From Cryptomeria japonica (Eukaryota; Streptophyta; Pinopsida; Cupressales; Cupressaceae): a DNA stretch of 64,000 nt. The position numbers were made by a program, and so were the translations under genes. Shown piece by piece: positions 43,743 to 54,903 of this stretch. Numbering within the stretch: position 1 is the first letter of the stretch; the number at the start of each line of letters is the position of its first letter. The notes under the pieces are model-generated. The model was not told where the DNA came from. It saw nothing but the letters and a program-made list of their open reading frames with translations, and did not search any database. The DNA is taken from contig NC_081415.1 in the NCBI RefSeq assembly GCF_030272615.1, positions 628,781,240 through 628,845,239 on the forward strand. The letters run 5' to 3'.

Positions 43743-45068
43743 CTATATAGGAGCCTCTGCTAATTGATCAACTTTGGTTTGTCCTTTGATGGCTTTTCTA
43801 TCTATGTATTCTATATCACACTCGCTCGAGATCATAACCCACTTAGCCAATAGCCCAGTCCATGTTGCTCTGCTCAATAGGTACTTGAGTGGGTCAAAGC
43901 GTGCAATGAGTTGTACCTTATGACTCAACATGTAATGTTTGATCTTTTGGGATGCAAAGATTGTTGCTAAGCATGCTCTCTCTATGGGGATATAATTAAG
44001 CTCATAGCTGATTAGAGTCCTACTTATATAATAAATGACTCTTTCTTTTCCATTTTTGTCATGTTGTGCCAATAGAGCTCCTAGAGCTGAGTTCGTTGCT
44101 GATATGTATAACGATAGAGGTTGTCCTAGAGTAGGAGATATTAACACTGGTGTGTTCAAAAGATAATCTTTTAGCGCTTGGAAAGCTTCTTGGCATTGTT
44201 CTGTCCATTTAAAAGTAACTCCTTTCCTGAGTAAATGTTGGAATGGGTGACACTTATCTGCCAACTGTGCTATGAATCTCCTTATGGATTGCAGTCTTCC
44301 TTGTAACCCTCTGAGCTATTTAAGTGTTGACGGAGGTTGCATATCAATGATTGTCTTGACCTTGGCAGGGTCTATTTCAATTCCTCTGTTTGATACTATA
44401 AACCCTAATAGTTTACTTGTTGTTACACCAAACACACATTTCTTTGGGTTTAATCTGACATTATATTGTTCCAATTGATCAAATATCTATGTAAGAACTG
44501 CAAGGTGACTTCCCCTAGTTTTTGATTTAGCCAATATGTCATCCACATAATCTTCCATTATGTTATGGATCATGTCATGAAACAAAGTTGTCATGGCTCT
44601 TTGATATGTTGCTCCGACATTTTTGAGACCAAATGGTATCACATTCTAGCAGTACGTTCCCCACGGGCATGTAAAGGCCATTTTATGTTGATCTTTTGGT
44701 GCAATTTTAATTTGGTTGTATCCTGAAAAACCATCCATTAAGGATAGCATCTCATTTCCAGTTGTTAGGTCAACTATCATGTCGATATTGGGTAGTGGGA
44801 AGTCATCCTTAGGACAAGCTTTATTTAGATCTTGAAAATGAGTACAGATTCTTATGCCTCCCATGGGCTTAGTCATAGGTACCAAGTTAGATATCCATTC
44901 CACGTAGTCAATAGGTCTAATATAACCTGCATCCAACAACTTTTGTAGTTCTATTTTAACTAGTAATGCGATACTTGGATGCATTTTTCTCAATTTTTGC
45001 TTGTAAGGTTTAACTCCTGGTATCAATGGTAAGTGATGCAACACTAATTCAAAGTCTAAGCCAGGCAT
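43743..45068 (-). pseudogene. G3 reverse transcriptase and first RNase H
   Basis: The RT begins HLPLIPGVKPYKQKLRKMHP and continues LLDAGYIRPIDYVEWISN, MGGIRICTHFQDLNKACPKD, LSLMDGFSGYNQIKIAP. After TAG at 44646 (a Trp in TYCWRVMPFG-type motifs) it continues NVIPFGLKNVGATYQR, then the active site EDYVDDIL near 44545-44565. The RNase H part is in 44264-43743: FKWTEQCQEAFQALKDYL, YISATNSALGALLAQ, YYISRTL. One frame is kept from 45527 to 43494; breaks are nonsense codons only. The D-D pair of the polymerase is intact. Confidence 0.92.
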
Positions 45069-45098
45069 GTCTAAATAGGACCAAGAAAAGTTGATAGG

Positions 45099-46193
45099 TC
45101 ATTGCTTGAAAAAATGAATGAATCTATCTTTTTCTTCTTTGCTCAGTGATTTCACCAGATGGATGTTATGTACAACCTCCCCTTCTGCTATGTTTACTTC
45201 CTCTATTTCCTCTGTAAGTAATGCTGAACTTTCTCTTTCCATAGAAAGATTACCCAAGTCACTCTTGTCATTATGGGTAGTTTGATCCTTATCTTCTGTT
45301 GCAAAAGTACTTTCTTCTCCAAAGTATTTCGTTCTATTTAGGTCTATAACAAACCCTTCTTTATGACCACCTTGCGGAAATCCCTCTCTGACTCCTAGAA
45401 ATTTTGAAATTGCTTCATCATTTTCAAACCAATCCAATGTTGGTTTTCCTTCTTGCCCCCAATCAATCAAGTGTGAATGTACTAGGGGTAAATCATTATG
45501 CCCTTCTTTAGTAGAAACTGATAACATGAAGACTTGATTGTTTGGTATTTCACTTTCTGGTGGGGTAGAATCATGGAGTGATAAGAACTCGTAGTCATGA
45601 GAGTCTGTCTCACTTTCAATATATGTTTCATCACATGAGCTATCATCACTTATTTCTTCTTGTTCCTATCCCTGATTCTGTTGTAGATTGACTAGTCTTC
45701 TTTGCACATTAGTGACCCTTCTTAAGCCAAGTATAAGCCTTGCAATCTTTCTTCATCTATTTCATTAGGTTGAGCCTGAGTTGCTTCTCATGGTAGAAGT
45801 AGTGAGAGTAACCATGGGTGGGATTCAGGTGGTGGGAGTAATCTTGCATCTATTGCCACATTAGCCTGTATTGTTGTGTCAATAACTACATCATTTTGTA
45901 ACTCAGTGGTAGGTTCTTGCAAGAGTTGTCTCATGTCTTCCCCATCTAATTTCGCACTTGGTGATGTAGGTACCTGGTTACTTGTTTGAGATGACGATGG
46001 AAGCACCTATGTGGACAAATTCCTTTGTGATATGTAATCTAATGGTTTTCTTGGTCGATTTAGTATATCAAGAGTATTCTGTCGTGCATCGGTGATATGT
46101 TGTACATGCTTGTATCCCAATCCTTGATTCCCTAGATTATCATTAGGAACAACAGGTTCTAGTCTTCCTTGTTTCTATAACCCAAGGCATGTG
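45099..46193 (-). pseudogene. G3 linker between protease and RT
   Basis: Frames at 45527-45099 and 46006-45788 carry acidic, poorly conserved sequence (HLIDWGQEGKPTLDWFEND, SLSKEEKDRFIHFFKQ). The first frame is in phase with RT and ends in front of it, as in Tat polyproteins. The left edge of element E3 cuts it at 46194; the duplication ATGTG is at 46189-46193. Confidence 0.7.
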
Positions 46194-47664
46194 TGATAGT
46201 TCTGATACTTAATGTAAGTACAGATCCAATAGCCAACAAGATGAGAGGGGGGGGGGTGAATCATAAAAAACTTAATCATCCATAAAAAACATCATATTCA
46301 ACCTCGGTAACATGTATATCAGTCATATAACCAAAACTGTCAAACATGCAAAATCAAAAGTATATGAACAATATAAACCTCATAACACTAGATTTAATGT
46401 GGAAACCCAAATAAGGAAAAACCACTGTGGGATTTCGAACCCACTAAGAAATATACTCTTCTAGAGTATGCTCGGTTAAAAGCAAATCCTAATAAAGATT
46501 ACAAACATGTTGCTAGATGTGACCTGGTTAAGGGATTTCCATCAGATCTGTTAGGATCTTCACCTTGTTAGAAGTGACCTTATTAAAGGATTTCAAACAC
46601 TCAATAAGAATGTCACCTTGCTAGAGGATTTTACAAATAAGGCTGTTAAGTCCACTCGGTTAAGAGATTTTCTGCTACTTCTCAAAATAACAGTAATAAA
46701 AATATGTCTGCAACTTCACATCTAAAAATGCTAAAGCAGATTCTTATTTTCTCAATACAATCAATTCATAGGACTTATCTTGTCCCTCTGTTGGGCTCTA
46801 TACTCTGTTATCAAAATAGGTCTTCAAGCTTCTATGTTCGGTAATCACTATGTAGCATCCCTCTGCATACACTTTCCTGCATGCATTGTTTATCAATAGT
46901 TTCCTATTTATAAACAATCTTCTAACCGCTTAATCTCGTTGATCACATTTCCCATGATCAATCATAGCCATCAAATCTTCAATCTTGTCTAGGTTCAATG
47001 CATCTTTCGATTTGAAAATGTTTTACCCTACCTTGGAACTTGCATTTTCACCTTGGAACTTGCGTTAGGGTATTGCGGTTCAATCTGAGTTGTAGATCTT
47101 CCTACCGATCTTTCTTTACCATAAATTCTTTAACAATCTTCATACATGGCTTACCAATCATTTAATTCACTCTAGCTCATCAACTTCCTTCATTAAATAT
47201 CACATGTAAACATTTAATGCATTTTGTTATAGCTTGGTTGTAACTCGGTAAATACTAAACTTCACTCGGTAGACATTTTGCCTTCATTAACCGATAGTGA
47301 TAACCTTAGGGTTTACCGACTAGGTTCCTTGCTCGGTAACATAGTATAGTATTAACCTTTCAAACAACAGCATATGTAGGATATCAAAACAATCTAAACA
47401 TCATGATCTCATCATTGTCTAACTCGGTAATATTTGCCCATTGAATAACGTATCCCCTCATTCATCATATTCTTTGTGTCTTTTACTGACATCTTTATAC
47501 TCATCAAATCATACTTCTTAAGATATGGCAACATCATACTGAATTAGAAAATAAATTTCTTGACATCAATGACAAAATAATAATATTAAGACAGTAATCT
47601 TCCTTACTCAGTTATATCCATAGTCATCAACAACCTTCTCAATATCCTTATTGAAATGCCAACA
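46194..47664 (-). repeat. E3 3' LTR (1,471 bp)
   Basis: On the minus strand it runs from TGTTGGCATTTC (47664) to AGAACTATCA (46194). TTTATAAATAGG near 46907-46918 is TATA-like. It contains a run of ten G at about 46246, and related TGACCCGGTTAAGGG motifs. Confidence 0.9.
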
Positions 47665-47676
47665 ATCTCCCCCTTT
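47665..47676 (-). promoter_or_regulatory. E3 polypurine tract
   Basis: The minus strand reads AAAGGGGGAGAT directly before the LTR start, with CATCAATGCC upstream, the same arrangement as in elements A and B. Confidence 0.85.
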
Positions 47677-48046
47677 GGCATTGATGGCAAAACCAATTGA
47701 TTTGACTTTATTGATTCGGATTCAGATTGCTATGAAATGCTCTCCACCATACATTAGACTTCTCCTATTTTCTCTATCTTATTTCCAATATGTAGTATGG
47801 TCTTCTTATGTATTCTCCCCCTTTGACAACAATGCCAAAAAGAAAAGAACTAAAAACATAATTTCTTCCTCTGAGAAGTGAATTCCATGCGGTCAGAGCA
47901 TTTGTCTTCAATTCCTGTTCCCTATTTATTGTTTCCTATATTATTTCCTGCACACCTTTAGAAAACCTCCTAAAGTGTGTAAATCAGCATCAACTCCTAA
48001 AAGATATTCTGTAGAGTCATTGAATTGATGCTTTCATCGAACTTGG
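47677..48046 (-). other. E3 3' untranslated interior
   Basis: Between the end of RNase H (48047) and the PPT. No conserved frame. A second AATGCCAAAGGGGG-type purine tract lies on the minus strand near 47817-47832. Confidence 0.6.
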
Positions 48047-49627
48047 TCAGTGAATGGAAGATAGGGGTAGGACCCCTAACTGACTTCTGAGATATTCAAA
48101 AGTGTTCTTTGGCAGTGGCTTGGTGAAGATATCTGCTATTTGCTCCTTTGTACTAACATATTCCAACACCACTTTCTTCTCTTGAACTTCTTCTCTAAGA
48201 TAATGATATTTGATAGAGATGTGCTTTGTCTTAGAGTGCATAACAGGATTCTTTGAAATGTTAATGGCACTAGTGTTATCACAGAATATAGTTACTGGCT
48301 CGGTAACTTGCTCATTTATACCTTCCAATAGTTGTTTGATCCATGCTATATTGGTGCAATTTAGTGCTGCAACAACATATTCAGCTTCTTCTGTTGACTG
48401 AGAAACACATCCTTGTTTCTTGCTAAGCCAACTCACTAGTCTTTCTCCTAAAAAGAAAGCTCCTCCACTTGTGCTTTTCCTGTCATCAATGTTGCCTACC
48501 CAATCAACTTCAATATAAACTTTTAAATCAAACTTATTTCCTTTCTGATATACTAAGCCATAATCTTCAGTGCCTTTTAAGTATCTGAAAATTCTTTTGA
48601 TTGCCGTCATGTGTGTTTCCTTACGATCTGCAGAAAATGTTGCAACAATACCTACTGCATGTGCTATATCTGGCCTACTGTGAACAACATATTGCAACTA
48701 TCCAATCATAGATCGATAAAGTGTCTCATCAACAGATGCAGAATCATCATTCTTTGATAGTTTACAGTTGGTAATAATAGGAGTACTTACTGGTTTTGAA
48801 TCCTCCATTCCAAATTTCTTCAAGATTTCCTTTATGTACTTGGATTAGGTAATGAAAATCTCATCTTTCATTTGCAGTATCTGCAGACCTATAAAATATT
48901 TTATCTCACCAATTAATGACATCTCAAATTCTTTACGCATTTCATTTCCAAAGTTCTTGCATAGAGAGTCATTTCCACTAAAGATAATATCGTCAACAAA
49001 TATGGCTGAAGTCAGTATTCCATTTTCATCATTCTTCATGTACATATTGTTGTTTTGACTTGTTCTTATAAAGCCAATTTTGATCAAATATGAGTGCAAT
49101 CTCTCATACCATGCTCTAGGTGCTTGTTTCAGACCATATAAAGCTTTGCTCAATTTACATACCTGATCATTATTTTCTCCTTCAACAAATCCTTCAGGTT
49201 GTTCAATGAAAACTTCTTCTTCTAATATACTATTCAGAAATGCAGATTTGACATCCATTTGATATACCTTGAAATTCTTGTAAGCAGCATATGCCAACAA
49301 TGTTCTTACTCCTTCAAGTCTTGCCACAGGTGCAAAAGTCTCACCATATTCAATTCCTTCTTCTTGGGCATAACCTTTGCAAACTAGTCTTGCTTTATTC
49401 CGAATGACCTCGCCCTTTTCATTTAGCTTGTTTCTGAAGATCCACTTTGTACTTGGGACCAGTGTCCATGTGTCATTCTTCTTGATTTGATCAATCTCTT
49501 CTGTCATAGCATTTATCCAATCTTCACTGTTAAATGCCTCTTTCACTATTCTCGGTTCAAATTCAGATATCAAACATGTGTTCTGTCTTAGTTTGTTCCT
49601 TGTCATCATTGGATCATCCTTATCTCC
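48047..49627 (-). pseudogene. E3 reverse transcriptase and RNase H
   Basis: Copia RT is nearly complete: [80 protein letters not shown] and the active site IFVDDIIFSGND. After a TAA at 48845 come KYIKEILKKFGMEDSKPVSTP and, after a TAG near 48698, the RNase H domain (YVVHSRPDIAHAVG, RYLKGTEDYGL, VDWVGNIDDRKSTSG, QSTEEAEYVVAA, KEQIADIFTKPLP). RNase H metal-binding residues look present. These enzymes would copy element RNA; the stops make this copy inactive. Confidence 0.94.
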
Positions 49628-49633
49628 TAAAAT

Positions 49634-50836
49634 CTAACTTGGTGCATGATGTCTTCTAACATATGTGGCCAATACAGGCTCAATAGGCTTTGTATGATCT
49701 TTTTCATCACTCGGTAACTGGATATTTTCTTCATTTTCTTCAATAGATATCTTGGCAGGACTTCTCGATTGCACATAGACAAATCCTTCATAATCTTCTG
49801 GTTCTTTGGAGTTTCCTTCATCATTTATTTTTGCAAATTCATCAATTTTCACATTTTCACTTTCTACTATATTGTTAGATGATTTGATCAGACATTTAAA
49901 TGCTTTGCTTCTAGAAGAATAACCTAGAAACATTCCTTCTTCACTTTTCTAATCAAACTTACCATTTCTCTCATCTTTATGAACATAGCATCTACTCCCA
50001 AAGATTTTAAAATAACTTACATTAGGTTTCTTGTCATACCAAATTTCATAAGGTGTCTTCATAGTACCTTTCTTCAATTGAACTTGGTTCAAGGTGTAAA
50101 CAGTTGTGCTTATTGCTTCTCTCCAAAATGTTTGTGGAACTTTCTTTTCAATCATCAAGGTTCTGGCACAATCCACAATAGATCTATTCCTTCTCTTAGC
50201 TATCCCATTCTGTTGTGGAGTTCTCAGTGCAGAGACTTGTCTTTTTATACCATGATCATTGCAAAATAAGTTGAACTCATCAGATGTAAACTCTCTTCCT
50301 CTATCTGATCTGAGACATTTCAGTTGTCTTCCTGTTTCATTTTCAACTCTAGCCTTGTACCATTTAAACATTTGAAAAGCTTATGATTTTTCTTTTAAAA
50401 ACATTACTAACATCACCCTTGAGTAATCATCCACAAATAATATGAAATATTTATCACCATAATAACTCTGAACTTTCATAGGACCACAAAGATCAATATG
50501 CACAAGATCTAAAATTCCCTTAGAAGTGTAAGACTTACTTGTAAAGCTTGATCTTGTCATCTTGCCCATCTGACATCCTCAACACATAGCATTCTCAGGT
50601 TTTTCAAGACTCGGTAGACCTCTTACTCGTTGCTTCTTACTTATTTTTATCAGATTATCAAAATTAACATGACAAAACCTTTTATGCCATAACCAGGTAT
50701 CATCTATCCTTGCATATAGACATTTATTCTGAGTTGAGTCAAGATGAAATGTATTACCTCTTGTTTGTGTCCCAGTAGCAGCTAACTTTCCATGCTTGTC
50801 ATGAACTTTGACAATTCCTTTTTCAAACTCTATTCG
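49634..50836 (-). pseudogene. E3 integrase
   Basis: From right to left: the pre-integrase zinc-binding part (DTWLWHKRFCHVNFDNL), C-stop-GCQMGKMTRSSF, LVHIDLCGP (first Asp), FVDDYSR, CLRSDRGREF (second Asp), then RTPQQNGIAKRRNRS, where the family has A-E-R: the catalytic Glu is Lys through a single G-to-A change. FGSRCYVHKDERNGKFD and MFLGYSSRSKAF close the domain, and an acidic spacer leads to RT. Stops at 50837, about 50579, 50381, 49949 and 49634. Confidence 0.92.
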
Positions 50837-52207
50837 CTAACCTATGTTGTTTAGCTGTGCTACACTCAACAAATTGTATTTCAAACCTTCAATCCAATAA
50901 ACATCATTACATTTAGCATTGTCAAGAAGTGTTATGGATCCTTTACCTCTTACTAGACATGGTGCATCATTACCAAATCTTACATAGCCTCCATCATAAT
51001 CATCTAATTTAATAAACTTGTGTTTATCACCTATCATGTGATGTGAGCAACCACTATCTATGATCCAAGAATCATTAGTATTTATATGAGATATTAAAGC
51101 TTTTTCTTCATACCTTTCTTCATTTGATCCATCTTTGATAGCCACATAAATAACTTCCTCTGTATCAGTTTCATTTGATTTATCATCATTAGATTCCTCA
51201 TCAGCTATTAGGCATGTCTTTTTATCTCTTCTTCTGAAGTCTCGATGTCCTTTGTAATGATTATCTTTCTGTCTATCATCTCGGTAATCTCTCTTTTCAC
51301 TAAGTTCTTTGTTAGGATAGTTAGAAGCCATATGTCTTATCTTGTCACAATTAAAACATTTTAAAGGTAGCTTTCCTTTATACTTACCTTTTCCTCTCGG
51401 TAGCCTTCTGGCTAATAGTGCTTCAAACTCTTCTTGCTTTCTGATTTCCTGATATAGTTTGTGTACCTCCTCCATGTTTTTGCGAAATCTTTCACTTGCT
51501 CCACTATGATTCCCTTCAGAGTACTTATACTTTCTATCATTGTAATCATCAATTTCATCAATATGAAAATAACTGAATGTGGATTCAACTTTATTTACCA
51601 ATGACCCACTGTTATCAAAGTTACTTAACTCAAATGCATGTAGCTTACCAATAGTAGCATCTAAAGAAACTGGCATATTGGGTACAAACCTCAATTCATT
51701 GATTCCAGAGAATCAGATTGCATAGGCAAGTAGAAGGGTTCTTAACAACTTACTTGTTACATCCTTTTCTTCAATAGTTCCTCCTACTCCTTTGATTTGA
51801 TTTACAATCTCCTTTAGTCTTGTACTATACTAAGTTATGTTCTCACCTTCATTCATCCTCATAGATTCAAGTTGTCCTCTTAAACTATCCACTTTTACTC
51901 TTTGAACATGTTCATCTCCTCCATACATAGATATGAGCTTACTCCACATTGCCTTTGCATCAGTACATCCTTCTAGATCATTAAACTCTAAGTCAGTCAA
52001 TGCAGATGTTATTTCAATCATTGCTTGAATATGTTCTTGTTTTTCCTTTATCTCTTCCATTGTCAATGGATAGGTGCTCGGTGTGATGAAATCATTCTCT
52101 AGATAATAGACAACATATTCTCCAATTCCTGATAGATGTAGCTTCATCCTTTTCTGCCATGTAGAGAAACTTGACTTGTTCAGCTTCGGTGCATCCCTCT
52201 TATACAT
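50837..52207 (-). pseudogene. E3 gag and protease
   Basis: The probable start is ATG 52207 (MYKRDAPKLNKSSFSTW), close to the PBS. UBN2-type gag follows (WQKRMKLHLSGIGEY, AMWSKLISMYGGDEHVQR, ESMRMNEGENIT). After stops at 51830 and about 51715 comes a long frame with HAFELSNFDNSG and the zinc knuckle at about 51320-51362, CFNCDKIRHMASNY: the conserved Gly is Arg and the last Cys is Tyr, so zinc binding is doubtful. The protease has WIIDSGCSHHM with D-S-G intact and ends YNLLSVAQLNNIG. Confidence 0.92.
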
Positions 52208-52258
52208 CTTTGGATCTTTTAACTCAAGTGCCTTTAAACTTTTCTTTCGGATTCCTAA

Positions 52259-52271
52259 GCTCTGATACCAA
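52259..52271 (-). promoter_or_regulatory. E3 primer binding site
   Basis: The minus strand reads TTGGTATCAGAGC next to the LTR end, an unmutated initiator tRNA-Met primer site. Confidence 0.88.
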
Positions 52272-53797
52272 TTGATAGTTCTGATACTTAATGTAAGTAC
52301 AGATCTAATAGCCAACAAGATGTGAGGGGGAGGGGTGAATCATACAAACTTAATCATCCATAAAAACATCAGATTCAACCTCGATAACATATATATCAGT
52401 CATATAACCAAAACTATCAAACATGCAAACTCAAAAGCATATGAACAATATAAACCTCATAACACCAAATTTAATGTGGAAACCCAAATAGGGAAAAACC
52501 ACTATGGGATTTCAGACCCACTAAGAAATATACTCTTTTAGAGTATGCTCGGTTAAAAGAAAATCCTGTTAAAGATTACAAACACATTGCTAGATGTGAC
52601 CCGGTTAAGGGATTTCCCTTAGATCTATTAGGATCTTCACCTTGTTAGAAGTGACCTTGTTAAAGAATTTCAAACACTCAATAAGAATGTCACCTTGCTA
52701 GAGGATTTTACAAATAAGACTGTTAAGTCCACTCGGTTAAGAGATTTTCTGCTACTTCTCAAAATAATAGTAATTAAAATATGTCTGCAACTTCACATCT
52801 AAAAATGCTAAAGCAGATTCTTATTTGCTCAATACAATCAATTCATAGGACTTATCTTGTCCCTCTATTGGGCTCTATACTCTGTTATCAAAATAGGTCT
52901 TCAAGCTTTTGTGCTTAGTAATCACTATGTACCATCCCTGTGCATACACTTGCCCACATGCATTGTTTATCAATAGTTTCCTATTTATAAACAATCTTCT
53001 AACCGCTTAATCTTCTTGATCACATTTCCCATGATCAATCATAGCCACCAGATCTTCAATCTTGTCCAGGTTCAATGCATCTTTCGATCTAAAAATGTTT
53101 TACCCCGCCTTGGAACTTGCATTTTCACCTTGGAACTTGTGTTAGGGTATTGCGGTTCAATCTGAGCTGTAGATCTTCTTGCCAATCTTTCTTTACCATA
53201 GATTCTTTAACAATCTTCATACATAGCTTACCAATCTTTAATTCACTCCAGCTCATCAGTTTCCTTCATTAAATATCACATGTAAACATTTAATGCATTC
53301 TGTTATAGCTTGGTTGTAACTCGGTAAATACTAAACTTCACTCGATAGACATTCTGCCTTCATTAACCGATAGTGATAACCTTAGGGTTTATTGACTAGG
53401 TTCCTTGCTCGGTAACATAGTATAGTAATAACCTTTCAAACAATAGCATATGTAGGATATCAAAACAATCTAAACATCATGATCTCATCATTGTCTAACT
53501 CGGTAATAGTTGCCCATTGAATAACTTATCCCCTCATTCATCACATTCTTTCTGTGTCTTTTACTAACATCTTTATACTCATCAAATCATGCTTCTTAAG
53601 ATATGGCAACATCATACTGAATTAGAAAATCAATTTCTTGACATCAATGACAAAATAATAATATTAAGATAGCAATCTTCGTTAATCAGTTATATCCATA
53701 GTCATCAACAACCTTCTCAATATCCTTATTGAAATGCCAACAATCTCTCATTGTAATTGGAATGCCAACCTTTTTCTTGTTTGTTATAATGCCAACA
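52272..53797 (-). repeat. E3 5' LTR (1,526 bp) with 55-bp extra outer edge
   Basis: 52272-53742 corresponds to the whole 3' LTR (both 1,471 bp). Outside this, 53743-53797 adds 55 bp. On the minus strand the extra part begins TGTTGGCATTATAAC, contains TTGGCATTCCAATTAC, and ends ATGAGAGAT just before the standard TGTTGGCATTTC. The ATGTG duplication lies outside the extra part. Confidence 0.88.
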
Positions 53798-53802
53798 ATG
53801 TG

Positions 53803-54050
53803 GTACCATCATATCCATGTCTTTGGAGTATTTTGAATTCATTGCCATACTAATCTGTTTGTATTCTGGGTATTGTCATATGATCTTCTCTATATATCCA
53901 ATGGTTAACATCTTCGTTCAAGGATTCTTCCTGTAAGTCACCCCATCTAATGAAAGAGCATGAATCTGTGTATCTGACAATTTCTTTTCCTTTATCTCAC
54001 TTTTTCACTGTGGTGTGAGGTTTCCCAAAGGACTTAGGAGAAAGAGACAA
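53803..54050 (-). pseudogene. G3 gag-pol spacer next to E3
   Basis: Continuation of G3 between the E3 insertion and the protease frame. No domain is visible and the reading frame is interrupted. Confidence 0.5.
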
Positions 54051-54802
54051 CTATTTCCCACTTAAAGTATTTGCAATAGAGTACTCTCCACAACCCTTAT
54101 CCTTTATTTGTAAGGAGGATGTTGTAGGCATATCTTTTTTTGTTTCTGTGATATTTAATTTTTCCAACTGTGTAGTGAGAGGTGTAGCCTGATTGATAGG
54201 TATCTGATTATCCACACTGTCTTTCAGATAATTGCAATGTTGGAACGGATTTGGATCACCCTTTATGGTGATTTCAATACCATTGTATGGGAATTTGACA
54301 CACTGATGAAATGTGGATGGTACTCCTTGCATGGTGTGGATCCATGGGTGGCCCGATAACATTTTATATCCCAGCTCTCTGTTCAAGACTTGAAAAGTGA
54401 CCTCTATTCTTATTGGTCCTACTTGTACAGGTAATGTTACAATGCCTTTAGATGGACATTCTTCGTCATCGTAAGCCTTGATATTTATCCTTTTGGAAGA
54501 ACCAATGTGAAGTTCAAAATATCCCAGTGTTTTGACCAGCTTTAAAGTACAAATGTTGAGACCAGCTCCCCCATCTATGAGTGCTTGTCTTATTCTTTTC
54601 TTATGAATGTAAGCTTCTAGATGTAGTGGGTTATTATGAAGCAATTTATCCTAGGAATATCTTGTTTTGTGAATGTAATACATGTGCCTTGTGTTAGATT
54701 TCCTACCATAGATTGGAAGGCATGTTCATCTATATCTCTGTCCACTACTAAATCTTGAAGTGCTTTGTCCAGTATAGCTCTATGATTGGGTGAAATACAC
54801 AA
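54051..54802 (-). pseudogene. G3 protease
   Basis: Retropepsin of the Tat/Athila form: RQALIDGGAGLNICTLKL (D-G-G active site), then LPVQVGPIRIEVTFQVL, KMLSGHPWIHTMQGVPST and CVKFPYNGIEITI. The upstream frame 54802-54617 (NHRAILDKALQDLVV) is the linker from gag in another phase, so at least one frameshift lies near 54640. It precedes RT, now displaced by E3. Confidence 0.85.
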
Positions 54803-54903
54803 TACTTCGAATAATGATATATGTGCTGGAGTTTTCTTAAGTTGCTCAACTACATTGTAAGTCCCTACTACTGGTGGTTGATTTTGTGGTATCCCTTGTA
54901 AAG

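Larger units (their letters stand above)
46194..53797 (-). mobile_element. Complete Copia element E3 (7,604 bp)
   Basis: Both LTRs, PBS, PPT and all Copia domains in the order gag, protease, integrase, RT, RNase H are present on the minus strand. Flanks ATGTG at 46189-46193 and 53798-53802 are a 5-bp target-site duplication in G3. All coding fragments share one frame (52207 down to 48047, 1,387 codons) with nine in-frame stops and no frameshift. In a ~250-bp sample aligned by eye the two LTRs differ at about 18 positions, so the insertion is old. Confidence 0.93.

Noticed and set aside
46240-46258. G-quadruplex candidate (run of ten G)
   Set aside because: A single G run in the U5 C/G tract common to these LTRs; there are not four runs.
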